A program made the position numbers and the translations under genes. The notes below the pieces were generated by a model. The model saw only the letters and a list, made by a program, of their open reading frames with translations. It was not told the DNA's origin and made no database searches. A stretch of 64,000 nucleotides of DNA from Umbelopsis ramanniana AG (lineage: Eukaryota; Mucoromycota; Umbelopsidomycetes; Umbelopsidales; Umbelopsidaceae): positions 16,341 to 80,340 of the forward strand of contig NW_026252164.1 in NCBI RefSeq assembly GCF_025399195.1. Direction: 5' to 3'. Shown one piece after another: positions 34,103 through 45,488 of this stretch (position 1 is the first letter of the stretch; every line of letters starts with the position of its first letter).

Positions 34103-34444
34103 ATACTTTATACTTTATGCAAGGAGAAATATACTTCAAATTTTTGCGCTTGATGGCTAAAATTAATAGCATTAAAATATAGATTGGTATACTTGATGGT
34201 AGTATATAGTCCTAACTTGAAGACATCCTATGCTCGCTTTTTAAAAGGATGACAGAACGGGAATACCTTCCTTTTCTTCTAGGACTGTTCTGGCCATCCT
34301 TGCCTTTCGGACGCATTTTGCAATCTGTTTTCCTGGTCTTCTGAGTACTATGAACGGTACTCAACAGTATCGATGACTTTTAGTGATCAATAACTACAAA
34401 GATCAAGTCAGTGTCAAGTAAGTTGGCTCATCCTCTCTTGTTAA

Positions 34445-36047
34445 GTCATACAACATAAAACCATAATGTGCCTTTGTGGATTGTAAGACGGAAGCAGAGC
34501 AAACGATTTGCGCCTAACCCATTGTACAACTCGAGCTACTTCGTATTGACACATAGTGGCAAGATTGTTCGACATGTCTATTAGCATCTTCAGAGCCTTC
34601 AACCTACTTTCCAGCATTCTTTTACTCCCGTTTGGGCCATCAAACTTAGCGCCTGCCCATTATCTTTCGCTTCAATCTGGTGATGGAGGAAAGGATGTGG
34701 TCTTCGTTCTTGCGAAGGGATGTGCTGATGCTAAACGATTCCCCTCTAATATTACAATCGAATTTAAAAAACTGATCTCAATATCCATTTGTAAACTCGC
34801 TATACATACCTGAGATTCAACGTCCGGACGCATTATCGAACGATCTATCCATCATACTCCAAATGCGAAGCATATACCAGAGTTCATGATGTGATGCTTC
34901 CAAATTGCCTGACACATATTCACACATCCTATATCATAAAAGTTAGCTCATGATATATCAGCGATCATAGCCTACGCTACTTACATCATATGCATGGTGC
35001 CAAATACACAGTCAAGATGAAAGTCGCTGTCGCGATAGAAAGGTTCGCTCCATGGGCCTTATAGACATTGTTTTCGGAGATCAACTGTCGTTTTCAAATT
35101 TTCCAGTCAAATGATCATATTAGAATGCTTTTGGCATTGTAACTATTTGGTTGAGGTAAAAAACTAACTTACTGCACTTAAACGCGCCATGTACCTTTCG
35201 AAAAATACTTCATCTGCATCGGGTAAGCTTACAGGAACATCTTCTTCTCCCCATCCTTCTTCAGCATCGTCATTAAAATTGTCGGGATTCAGACTTAACA
35301 TCAGAACTAGAAAAAAATTGGCATTAATAAGATAAAGTACTGTTGAAAGATACTATTCGCCTTACAATGTACATTTAGCAGACGAATTCGATATCTCACG
35401 ACATTTTTATTTGGATGCTGACAATTAGAAAAGATACAATCCTTGAATCTTGCACCATATCTACAGAAACATCCGCAAGAATGTTCAACTCTGACTCCGT
35501 AATATTCAAGCGCTGTAATGCCTTCCTGCTCTCCAGTTCCGTCTCTACTGGCAATCCTTCTCGCAACAAGGGAGCATCATTTCACTTGGGGGGGTTTTCC
35601 TGGCTAAGTTGATTGATGGTTCCGCTTCGGTCATGTTGATAGGCCAGCCATATTGTTACTGGGCTTTCGCTTTACTGAAGGAACAACGATTCACGTCGAA
35701 TTGATGTCATGGACGTCTATGGCTGTAGGGATCCGAAAAGTATTTGATATTTGGTATTGGGTTTTTCGGAACTCTACTCTTTGCATATTCATCATGTCAT
35801 TTTGCGAGAAATTGAAATACCGCTAATTAGTGCGCGCGCAAAAGACACTTCAGTGTGAACTACAATATCGATGGGAAAGCGGTTGCCTTCTAACATGTCA
35901 GCGCCAGCAGTCAGAAAGAGGTAGCGCTGAATGGGAGCAAAATCGTAAGCTTGAATAATAATGGCTATACAATACCTTGGGTCGTTCCACGTCTTCGCCG
36001 TTGCTTGCCCGAAAGTCACACTTGAAACAAAATTTTGTCTTCCCCAT
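34445..36047 (-). pseudogene. Decayed multi-exon gene, probable member of a lineage-expanded fungal family
   Basis: Exon-like blocks run in order on the minus strand: 36047-35976 (MGKTKFCFKCDFRASNGEDV), 35926 to about 35800 (LTAGADMLEGNRFPIDIVVH), 35669-35438, 35306-35178 (EEGWGEEDVPVSLPDADEVF), 35057-34985 (PFYRDSDFHLDCVFGTMHMM), 34928-34810 (CEYVSGNLEASHHELWYMLR) and about 34750-34450 (RGESFSISTSLRKNEDHIL). Block 3 is broken by an in-frame TGA at 35584-35582, block 6 by TGA at 34819-34817, and block 7 by a stop at 34648-34646 with the frame resuming one base over. TGA is a normal stop in PMT2 and RAPTOR here, so recoding is unlikely. From memory, the C-terminal blocks recall a large uncharacterised gene family of Mucoromycota. 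It may be repeat-associated. Function unknown. Confidence 0.6.
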
Positions 36048-36082
36048 CGCATGAAATTTCTCTATTTCTATCTTTCTTTACC

Positions 36083-36489
36083 ATGAAACCAAATCCAACC
36101 AACGCTGAAGTTGCAAAACAGGCTATGAGAGCAAATCAAGCAGCTATCCTTAATGAAGAGAAAAGAAGAAAGACATCCACCTCCTTCGACAGTATCGAGC
36201 TCGACCAAGCGCAACTAATCGACAAAATAGACCAAGGAAACTGGTCTTGGGAAGAAAATGGCAGTGAAAAACATCAAGAATGTAGGTATACCGACATGGA
36301 GCTGCTGTATTTCGTATCTCACAGACGACGCTTAACTATACTGTTACAGGTCTTGCCGACGATAGCATTCTTCCTGACTTAATGGAAGAAACGCCACATC
36401 CGACTTTCGAGGAAGGAGAGCAAGTTGGGTTGGAGGATGCAGATCTCATAAACACCAATTCCAGCGCATCAAAGTCGCTACATGAGTAG
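36083..36489 (+). CDS. Small acidic protein of unknown function
   Basis: Two exons, 36083-36281 and 36350-36489, encode 112 aa. The join TGT-CTT restores the frame at a GTAGGT/AG intron. The N-terminal half is helical and charged (NAEVAKQAMRANQAAILNEE). The middle holds QLIDKIDQGNWSWEENG, and the C-terminal half is acidic and probably disordered. There is no signal peptide or membrane segment. I do not recognise the family. It begins 35 bp from the start of the decayed minus-strand gene, so the two once shared an upstream region. Codon use and the clean splice suggest an expressed gene, but with little independent support. Confidence 0.5.
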
Positions 36490-36547
36490 ACAACAGCTAT
36501 TTGATTATTAGTTAACTTAACGGCAAGGATGACTTTCGGTTTAAACG

Positions 36548-36559
36548 CCCCCCCCCCCC
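36548..36559. repeat. Run of twelve C
   Basis: A C12 homopolymer lies in the 3' flank between two convergent genes. It is the longest G/C homopolymer I noticed and may be length-uncertain in the assembly. Confidence 0.8.
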
Positions 36560-36775
36560 GCATATGTAATATACAATTGATCACCAGTTTGAATGACAAG
36601 TTAGCGTTTTGGCAAAGCAACAATAAAAAATAAATTCGTTGACCCGAACAGCAAAAGCTATCCAGCACATTTATGAATTAGTAACAACGACGACTGCAGA
36701 AAAAAAGGATTGGAAAAGTCGTTGAAACACCTGAATCATTTACAAGGTATACAATATGACTAGTGTATTAAAGAC

Positions 36776-39700
36776 TTAGCCTCTTCTTTGGTCTAGTACT
36801 TGTCCATCGTCATCTATGAGTTGATCGTCCTCATCTTCGACCAAAAGGATTCTTCCACGTCCAGACGATGAAAATCCGGTACCCCAAGCGAAACCATCCT
36901 CGTCAAAGCCGGCAGAAAGGTCAAACCCATCACCACCAATCATGCTAAGCACCACAGGTAAAAGCACGAGACCATGAAGAGCTCCTGCAACAACAATGGC
37001 GAGATCTGGCAGTAGAGAAGTGAAAAGGATTTAGTTTCAAGTACCACTCTAACGATGAAAAGGATCATATTCACTCACACATGCGGAAATAGTACACTTC
37101 AAAGATCTTGGATTTGGTAAATGCCAATACCAAGATACCAGCAAACTTAGTCAAGGTAATTCCAGAAAAGACCTGCCGAATAAAAATGATGGTTAAAATA
37201 CGTAATTCAAGGTAGAGGCATTGGGCATGTATACGACACTTACGGAACTTCCGACATCAACCAAGCTCTTGGTGGCTCGCTCATGTCTTGATCCAGTGCC
37301 TGCTGAAAATGCTCGGGCAACATGGCAGCAGAATTCAACGCTGATACCAACACAAATGACCAGATTGACCAAACTGACGGCGTTCAAGCTGACTCCCCAT
37401 AACGTCATTATGCCAACAACATTGACAAGGATCATGATGACCATGACCATGACAATCAGAGCAGATCGAACACTTCCAAGAATGGCTGCAGTAACAACGA
37501 AAATGGACACAATGGCCAATCCGAGCAGCTCAAGGGCCATCTTGACAATATAGGTGTATTGCTCAAAGAAGACGTAGAACAGTGAGTAAGGGAAAACCTC
37601 AATGCCATGTTCCTTGCTGATATCTTCGGCAATACGTCTTGCTGATGCATAAGCAGCGATGAAATCCTCTTGGGTTCGAAGTGGTGTATGGAATGATCGG
37701 AAATGAGATGTTTTGATGTTCGAGTGAGCAGAGTCAAGTACAACGGCGTCGGCATAGGCAGCTTTTCCTCCCAGTGGGCAGTCTTCGCTAGGGTTCTGGT
37801 TGATCCACAAGTCAAAGTAGTTCAAAAATTCTTCACCCTCAGGAAGTGAGCTCATATCAATAGACCAATCAGGCTTGCAGTCTTCACAGTCGTCTTCATC
37901 ATCCCATTCGCCACAAAGGGCAGGTAGAGCGTTGATTGCAAGTGGGTTCGATGGTGCCCGTCTCACTGGTGTGACATTGTCTTGAAGGGCACGTCTCTTC
38001 TTCTTGAGTCTACAGCATTCCACGTCTGGGTTGAGCCAATGAAGAAGGTCGTCTAACCAGTTGCTTGTTGGTTCAGCTATATACGACACAGATGGTCGCT
38101 TACGCTCCTGCTCCAAAATGTTGGCGAGCGAATGCTCGTGACAAGTAGAAAATCTTCCACACACTTTCAACTGATCTTCTCGGCCAGTGACATTCGCATC
38201 CTTGACAACAAAGTAAACCGGTGGGCCGACGTCGAAATACGAGTCAAGGTCGTTAAAGTATTGGACCAAGTAGGAATCAGTGGGAAGCGCAATGCGTTGG
38301 TTCAAGCCTAGTGGTAGTTGAGGAAGAAGCGCTAGACTGCACGCGAATATTCCCAAAAATATAATGCAGATGCCATAGCGAACATTGTAGTTCAAAATAA
38401 ATGGCGTATAGTACTTTCGAGTGAGAGTTTGAAGCAATCCTTCCTTTTCTTCAGTATGCGGTGCAGAGACTTGGATGCATGGAATGCAGTCAACGCGATC
38501 AGCCTATGGTACACAAGGTCAGCATCGAACGATCATTTTGATCAAGCAACATCAAAAATTACAAACCTCAGCACGATGAGCGTCCAGAACCATACAAGAG
38601 ACAAAGCAGGTTACTTGAAGTATAAAATCAATGAAAACGGCCAGTGAAGCAACGATAGCAAAGCTGCTAACGGCAGGCATAGTGACAATGGCGCCAAGAC
38701 CAAACGCTAGGGTTTCACTGATGGAGCTAAGCAAAATACTTGGCCCCATTTTGCCCAATGTCTTGGCAGCTCTTTCTTCAATCGTTTCATCAATGTCAGC
38801 ATTCTGCTTTCTTCTCTCAAACTCATGACAGAGAATGAAGATGTTGTCCACACCAACGGCCAAAACCAGGAACGGAATAACTTCAGCAATGATCAAGGTG
38901 ATTTTCTTGCCTGTGAACGAAAAGATACCAACGGATGCCATGACAGAAAAGACGACGATGAGAATGCCGCAAACACCCAGACTAAACTTGGAGTCGACGA
39001 CGATACGTCGAACATTGAGTGAAGAGAAGCGTCCTAGGGCGATGGACGCGTAGATGAACATGACAACGTAGCTGATGATGACGGTTCGGGCATCCGTATT
39101 ACTTGACTCGTTCAATTCTGTTTCCAGCGAGCTCTGCGATGCAACAAATTGTTAATTCGAATTTTCGACCTACAGCTATGCTATCTGATTCAAATTACCT
39201 CGGTAGAGTAGCTAACTCGAACGTTTTCCCATTCCGGTCGCGAATCCAAATTCGTCAGTACCTTTCGGAGCAAGGTCTTTTCCCATTCCTCAGCCATCTT
39301 GATCTTTTCTTCATCAACATAGTTATTTAAAACAAAGGTAACAATCATGGCTTTAGATGACAGGTACTGGTTGTTTTCGTAGCCACCTAGAATCATTTGT
39401 GGTTTCAAAGGTTGCTGGAAGTCAGGCAAGCACAAAGAAGGTTGGGTAGCACAATCTTGGAGGTATTCTTCATATGACTCAGGATCAAAGTTATCGACAT
39501 CACCTTGCCAGTAACCAGTTACGGATTGAACGACGCATGCTTCTCCAGTAGGTTTGAGGCAGAGGTCGTCCAAGGTGTAGTTATTAGGTTCGGACTTCAG
39601 ATTTCTGATCTCTTTCTCCACATCGAAGAGCGAAAGTAGGTTATCTGACGAGATGACGGACGAAGAGTCGTCAATCAAAAAGAGTTGTGCGGTACGGTAG

Positions 39701-40950
39701 AAGGGTGAAAAGTTTTCGTCAAAATATTGCTTTTGCGCCAACGCCTCGGAAGCAGGGGATACCCAGAGATTGATGGGATTACGCTCAACACGGAAGCGAG
39801 ACCAACCAGCCGAACAAATGGTGACCATAACTAGACCGCTGAAAATCGTTGCCCATGGGTGTTGCGCACAGAACAGTCCCTGTTTGAAGAACCAATTCTG
39901 GAGGACGGAGTTAAGCCAGTACTTTCGAGGAGTATGGTCGGGATCCAACAAAGTGTCGTCCTCATGGTCTGCCAAGGCAACTCTTTCGTATATTCCTCGA
40001 GGTTCTCCATCCTGAAGCCATTGGCGTTTGGTTAGTTTGGAGAGCCATTCTGGGTCCCATCCATTTCTCAAAGCTGCCACGAACAAGATGCAACATGCCA
40101 AAAAGACATAAATTAAGAGCAGGCTGAAACTCCAGCATCGGAGAAGTCCAACGTAGCATGCTGGTTGCTCTCCGCGAGTGGGGGGAAGTGTGGGGCAAGT
40201 TGCCTCGCAATCAACACAGGAGCACCGATACTTTGTATCGGTATCATTACAGTGACGTCCATCTTCGTCGTATCGAACAAGACCATCTCGCGGCGTATGT
40301 TTTTCGACAGGCGGAAAGTCAATCTGGAAAGGACTTCCTAGCAGTGGGCGTTCCTTGCCCATATAGCTAACCATATCATGCCAGTTATCAGCTCCTCCGC
40401 CAATGAAGTCCATAGCATAACCATTACTGGAACCAAACTTGATGTCCTTGCAGCTGTTGAAAAAGTCGTCTCCGAATCCATCGCCTACCCAAAAATCGAG
40501 CTGAGTTACAATATCTTTGCCCGAGGAAGACGACGTTTGAGTTGAAGTAACATTGACGAACGATGACTGATCAGGAGAGCAAGTGAACGAACAGAAGAAC
40601 TGCAGGAAGTTGGACCAACACGCTGGACACGCGGAGATAATCCGCTCGGCCTTCTTGACTTGGTCTACCAAGTCGACCAATTGGTTTTCATCACAACATA
40701 CTTTAGAGTCGGCGTATTTTGGTCCGCAAGTATCCACTAGCAACTTCTTGAAGGAGTCGGTCTCTGGTTCTACTGCCGGTCCATTGTACGGGCAGTTAAG
40801 TTGAACGAACCCCTTGGAGCCGCACTGACCTCTCATGGCACAGTAGCCGTCTTGGTGAATGGGAGTAATGGGCTCAAGAGCATAGGAGAGGTTAAACAAG
40901 AAGAAGCATAGTAATAAAGTAGAGGTAGTAAGTCTTGACCATTCCCGCAT
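36776..40950 (-). CDS. NCR1: Niemann-Pick C1 protein, lysosomal/vacuolar sterol transporter
   Basis: Five exons (40950-39199, 39133-38567, 38503-37244, 37172-37079, 37005-36776) encode 1300 aa. A signal peptide (ending near LSYA) is followed by the cysteine-rich sterol-binding N-terminal domain ([30 protein letters not shown]). After TM1 comes the middle luminal domain. The sterol-sensing domain begins after intron 1 ([35 protein letters not shown]). The second luminal domain is in exon 3, and the final RND-type helices end with [25 protein letters not shown]1 moves sterol from the lumen into the limiting membrane of vacuole or lysosome. The C-terminal tail is acidic, without the animal LLNF sorting signal. 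Length is normal. Confidence 0.97.
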
Positions 40951-42106
40951 TTATGTAATTGAAATGGGAGAGTGGAAGAGTCAAAAGTGATAGCAGGTGC
41001 GTCGTGGTGTGGTCATTTGGCCGAGTCACCAGCCAATGACAGCCCAAGAAATTTCCCCAGACAGTATGAAGTCAGTGGAGGTCCAAAACCAAAACATATT
41101 TTACGAGGGCACACTGCCTGCAAAATATCTCACTTCAATTGAAACGTGATGTATTTCAAGAGTCTGACTGTTATTTGCTTCTTGAATAGAGGTAAATGTA
41201 ACGAGTGCCAGCTCATAGTCTTCGAAAATAAGCAGCCATAAATGGCACTTTTATCGTATGACGTCTTAGGCTTTGAGCAACCAACGTACAAGATTGCATT
41301 GCCTATACATTTGCAGAACGTAGGTATGTCGCATAAAGTAAAAGCCTACCACTGGCGCGCAAAAGCTTAGTACGAGTTTCCATCGAATTTTACCTGCACC
41401 TTCACCTCGCGTATATAATACGCTGTGCTAACCACTAACTCTCCACAGTTGCTAAAGGAGCTTATTTTCATTACAGTTTACGTCGGTGTAAACAGGCAGA
41501 AGAGCCCACACAACGCAATTTATTTCCGAATTTTCGCCAGCACGGGTAGTCTGCCATACAACCCTGCTTGCTATATAACGGAAATAGTGCTTGCAATGAC
41601 CCTGCTATCAACACGTCTTCCGATATTTAGATTGCTATGTAGTGCGTTAAATAAATATCACCAGTTTCTATGACAATGGAACGAATTATTGTTATAGCGG
41701 ATACTAGCGCAGCATGGCCAATGGAGCGCGTGACATTATGATGGTCACAGTGCTGCTAACACCACGGACTCTTGTATAAGCTGCAAGTTTTTGTAGGTTC
41801 GTATGATGCCAAACAAAATAAATTCAACACAACCTTTCACCACGGAGCATTTTTTGTAGTAATCACACAATTTTCTCTCACCTCCGCTTGACCAAATTAC
41901 AAAAAGCATCAATCACATATCATACGATTGTATATCGCAAGCTTTACGTACATGCATTTCACAATAGCCTTCTTCACAAAAAATTAAATGCTTTCGTATG
42001 CATAAAACCAGCACTATAAGTCCATCATTTTTTCAGTATTAAAATTGTTTTATTCTTTTCTACAATGAGGGAAGCGACACTTTGGAGTGTGCTAACTGTC
42101 TATGAT
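40951..42106. other. Intergenic region upstream of NPC1
   Basis: 1.16 kb with no recognisable gene. A TATATAA element occurs at 41412-41418 on the plus strand followed by CT-rich sequence, but the downstream open frame (41425-41673) does not look like protein. I treat it as non-coding. Confidence 0.4.
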
Positions 42107-43617
42107 TTATTTGGCGACATAACCTTGCTCACCAAGAGAAGCCTTCAAAGCATCCACCACCTTTTCAATGTGGTTACGGCCAGGCTCAGTGACGGAAATG
42201 CCCATGTGACTAAAATTATACAATTAGTTTCATTGTTATTTTGACATAATGACGATCCTGCAGGGAATAAACAGTGGACTTACCCAACGCGGAAGTACTG
42301 AGCAGCAATTTGCTCGTGAAGACCTCCAGCAATTTGGACACCCTTCTTTGCCATAGATGAAACGAGCTCGGGTCCCTGGACGCCCTTAGGGTAGTAGACA
42401 GCGGTCATACCGTTGGCAGCACCCTGAGGAGAAACAGCAAGCTGCTTAAGACCGATATCAGTGATGAACTGCTTGAAGTCTTGAGAAGCCTTTGCGTGCT
42501 TTTCGAACCGGACTTCCATTGGCTCAGATGTAATATGTTTGAGAGATGCGTTCAAAGCATAGATCAATTGAACGGCTGGGGTAGCGAAATAGGAGGGCTT
42601 GCGGGACTCATAAGCCTGCATCACTGTAGAAAAAAAAAACCATGATGTTTTAATGCTAAATCCAAATTACATACAATGCATCCATTATTCGTCATGAACT
42701 TACCAGGCAACCATCTTTGCCAGTTGCTAAAATAGCTGGCAATGGGAGACTTTCTGTTTTGGAAAGTGGACAAAGCTCTCTGACTGGCAATAACAATAGA
42801 AAGACCGGGAGGGACACCGAGTCCCTTTTGAGAACCGGTGATGACAACATCAAGGTCCCACTCGTCGAATCGAATCTCCTCGGAACCAACGGAGCACACA
42901 CCATCAACAACAACAAGTGTGTCGGGAGATACACGTCGAGTCAATTCAGCAACGGCCTTGATATCAGAGAGAACACCGGTACTGGTATCGACGTGGGTGA
43001 CGGTGATCATTTTGTACTTATCAGCTCGCAGAGCTTTTTCAATTTCTTGAAGGGTAGGTCGTCCGCCAATAGGAGCCTTGAGGTTTGTGACATCGGCACC
43101 ATAGACTTGCAGACATTCGCCGAATCGGTCTCCAAAATAGCCTGTATTGCAAACCAAAGCCTTGTCGCCCTTTTCGATCAAATTAACCATCATGTCCCAT
43201 CCCAGGGTACCAGATCCCGAGACAACAAAAGGCTGTGCGGATTCAGTAATCAAGACTTTGCGCAAGAGCTCAATGGATTCACCAAAGATAGGGATAAACA
43301 ATGGATCAACGTGGGAGGTGGCAGGGGTAGCCATGGCTTTGAGTACATCCTCGTGGAACTCGATAGGACCTAACACCAATATTTCTCATTGATATGTGCT
43401 CACACAACTGAAGCGACTGTCCTTTTTTTCTCGACTTACCTGGGATCATACAAAGCTTATGGTCAATGGCACCAGCGACTGCTTTTGGTGCAAGGGCAGC
43501 AGCAGCGGAAGACAAGTGTCTTGATACTTGAGCGATTCTTGATGTTGATTGAGACATTGTTAATTTGTTAGAGAAGAGTGAAGGAGCTGATCGTTTGAGG
43601 AGAATCCGGTTCAGCAT
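42107..43617 (-). CDS. AGX1: Alanine--glyoxylate aminotransferase
   Basis: Four exons (43617-43440, 43369-42704, 42623-42284, 42209-42107) encode 428 aa. The first ~45 residues (MLNRILLKRSAPSLFSNKLT and onward) are a basic mitochondrial presequence. A second Met (MSQSTSR) could give a shorter form. The class-V aminotransferase fold shows FIPIFGESIELLRKVL, FVVSGSGTLGWDMM, VDTSTGVLSDI, VVVDGVCSVGSEEI and the PLP lysine in ITGSQKGLGVPPGL; it ends with GHMGISVTEPGRNHIEKVV. The enzyme converts glyoxylate and alanine to glycine and pyruvate. Two potential start codons raise the possibility of dual mitochondrial and cytosolic or peroxisomal targeting, as in other eukaryotes. Confidence 0.96.
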
Positions 43618-43994
43618 GGTTGGGAAATCGAGACTTTTTGTTTCGGTTCCTCAAAAACTCAAAAAAATAATGACACGACCGGATATTCCGTGTGAAGCCT
43701 TTTTTTAAAAACCTTTTCCCGCCATTTCCCATACTGTTGCTTGACTTTGAATGTAAATAAACCTCAAGCTACGTATAACGAGCTCAACATATGTATTCAG
43801 AGCTACATCATGCCATCAAGTCCTCAAATCCGCTGTGGTCGGTCCACAAATGGCGTGAAGGAATGGCCGTGGGCGTCATTGTTAGAGAAGTTGGTTTCCA
43901 CGCCTCACATATTACTAACCAAATTGCGTCCCACGAAAATCCCGATGCATTCTCCCAGCAGTCAAACAGGATGTAGGGTATTATTATTACAATT
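43618..43994. other. Intergenic region with an orphan open frame
   Basis: A plus-strand frame 43791-43976 (61 codons, starting MYSELHHAIKSS) has a protein-like composition with GVIVREVGFHAS, but no family was recognised and no exon joins to it. Left uncalled. Confidence 0.3.
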
Positions 43995-45422
43995 TTAATC
44001 GTCATATTCTACAAACACATCGCAAAGATGGTCGACTTCTTTAATGTAGCCAGTGATGAGATCTACCAACTTCAATCCACCGATCTTTTGTAGTCCAGGG
44101 CTCAGTGGGAAGAATTCAACATTGGTTTCAATGGTTTGTTCAGGTGACAGGTCTCCCAGTTGTCGGGTACTAACTCCACTGAGAAGGACTGAGCCCATTT
44201 TGGCTTTGACAGCTGATAACACAACCTTCATATTCTGCGCAGAATGGTTGCTGATTCGTATGCCAATGGAAAATGGTTCCTCCGCTCGAATTCCCTTTAC
44301 AAGTTGCCCGTCCTCGCTGATTTGGGTTGAGGGGACATTGAACGCTTGGACTTGAAGATCGTCTAATATTGGCACTTTACGCGTCAGCTGAGATGTCTGT
44401 AGTCGGCCCATTTCACCCATCGTTGTTCTCCATACGATATCCAGCTTTCCGAGAGTATTAGTTGTTCGCGCTATTCGATCATCCTCGGCGTTCTTAGGTG
44501 TCAAAAGATATAGATATTGTCTAACGTCATGCTGATTTAAATATTGAGACCCAAATGTGGACTGCAAGGCATTTTCCTTGTTATCTTCTGCTTTGAAGAA
44601 ATTGAGATCTTCGTGGAGGAAATGCTCTGCAGGCTCAAATTTCATTCGTTCCAACATCATTGTATTTGCGGACACGTTTTGAACCTGTGCTTCCAAAAAC
44701 ACCTTTCCATCGATCATATTGTTGACTTTCGTCTTGACCGCTAGGGGGTTGGCCACTTGGAACTTGTAAAATTTTCGAAAACTCCTTGATCTTCCCTCTA
44801 CTGTGGTGTACTGGATGGAACAAACAAGGATGTGAACACCGAGTTCCTTGATTTCGTGTGATATGGTAAACTCGTTAGATTGACCGGGTTCCATGATGGC
44901 CAAGGGTTCATCATTGGTATCAGCCAGATTAAATCTTTGAGAAGAAGTCTGGAGTTCAGCCTTCATTTTGACTTCATGCGTTATCTCCTTGGACTCGTTA
45001 TTGACGCATAGATATGTGCTAAACGTTTCACCCAGGTATATGTTGCCAAACGCGGATGGAAGGACCAGCGCTTCTCCTAAGCCAAAGTTCCTAATATCTA
45101 TTTTGGAGTGTTCGTTTTGCATATGCCGCTTCTCTTGATCCTTTTTCTCGTTGGACGACGTCAACGCAGCCGACATTGGGCTGGCTTGTGGATCAACGTA
45201 AGCCGTCACTTGAGTGCCTAGGGATGGCCGCGAAAGTCGCATCACCTTTAATGCGAGTAAATGTGGTTGTTGGCTGTCATCTGGTTGAGGACTAGAAGTA
45301 GGATGAGGGCTTCCTGGCACTGGTTTTGCCAGTGGATTCGAGCGTGCAGTGTTGGGGGATGCCATGTCGGGCCAAACAGAATTCTTGCTTGGCTGACTTT
45401 TTCCCATTTCAGTTTTCTCCAC
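43995..45422 (-). CDS. TRAPP complex subunit 13 (TRAPPC13)
   Basis: A single exon of 475 aa. After a Pro/Ser-rich N-terminal ~55 residues the protein shows HLLALKVMRLSRP, the conserved opening. Ig-like beta domains follow: GEALVLPSAFGNIYLGETF, SYLCVNN-type STYLCVNNESKEI, KFYKFQVANPLAVKTKV, EAQVQNVSANTMMLERMKFE, and finally RLQTSQLTRK and the C-terminal LKLVDLITGYIKEVDHLCDVFV. This is the TRAPPC13 (DUF974) family, a subunit of TRAPPIII in animals and many fungi acting in ER-Golgi traffic and autophagy. Met at 45422 is the longest start; Met at 45407 is also plausible. Its start codon lies only 66 bp from the divergent ACBD gene. Confidence 0.93.
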   Translation of the reverse strand: MEKTEMGKSQPSKNSVWPDMASPNTARSNPLAKPVPGSPHPTSSPQPDDSQQPHLLALKVMRLSRPSLGTQVTAYVDPQASPMSAALTSSNEKKDQEKRHMQNEHSKIDIRNFGLGEALVLPSAFGNIYLGETFSTYLCVNNESKEITHEVKMKAELQTSSQRFNLADTNDEPLAIMEPGQSNEFTISHEIKELGVHILVCSIQYTTVEGRSRSFRKFYKFQVANPLAVKTKVNNMIDGKVFLEAQVQNVSANTMMLERMKFEPAEHFLHEDLNFFKAEDNKENALQSTFGSQYLNQHDVRQYLYLLTPKNAEDDRIARTTNTLGKLDIVWRTTMGEMGRLQTSQLTRKVPILDDLQVQAFNVPSTQISEDGQLVKGIRAEEPFSIGIRISNHSAQNMKVVLSAVKAKMGSVLLSGVSTRQLGDLSPEQTIETNVEFFPLSPGLQKIGGLKLVDLITGYIKEVDHLCDVFVEYDD

Positions 45423-45488
45423 TTATTCAGGTCAGCCCCACACTTAACCTCCGCAACCGAAACGTCTCTTGTGCACATTGTTTCCAAC

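Noticed and set aside
34556-34813. Secreted 85-aa protein on the plus strand (signal-peptide-like start)
   Set aside because: It lies antisense to the last block of the decayed minus-strand gene, whose RGESFS..RRK and SKRMLES segments explain the sequence better.
41412-41673. Gene driven by the TATATAA at 41412
   Set aside because: The following open frame has no protein character and no exon continuation.
42717-43373. 218-codon plus-strand frame opposite AGX1
   Set aside because: Antisense shadow of the aminotransferase exon, which has full family motifs.
43791-43976. Small plus-strand gene between AGX1 and TRAPPC13
   Set aside because: Protein-like composition but no family, no splice partners and no promoter signal; left as a note in the intergenic entry.
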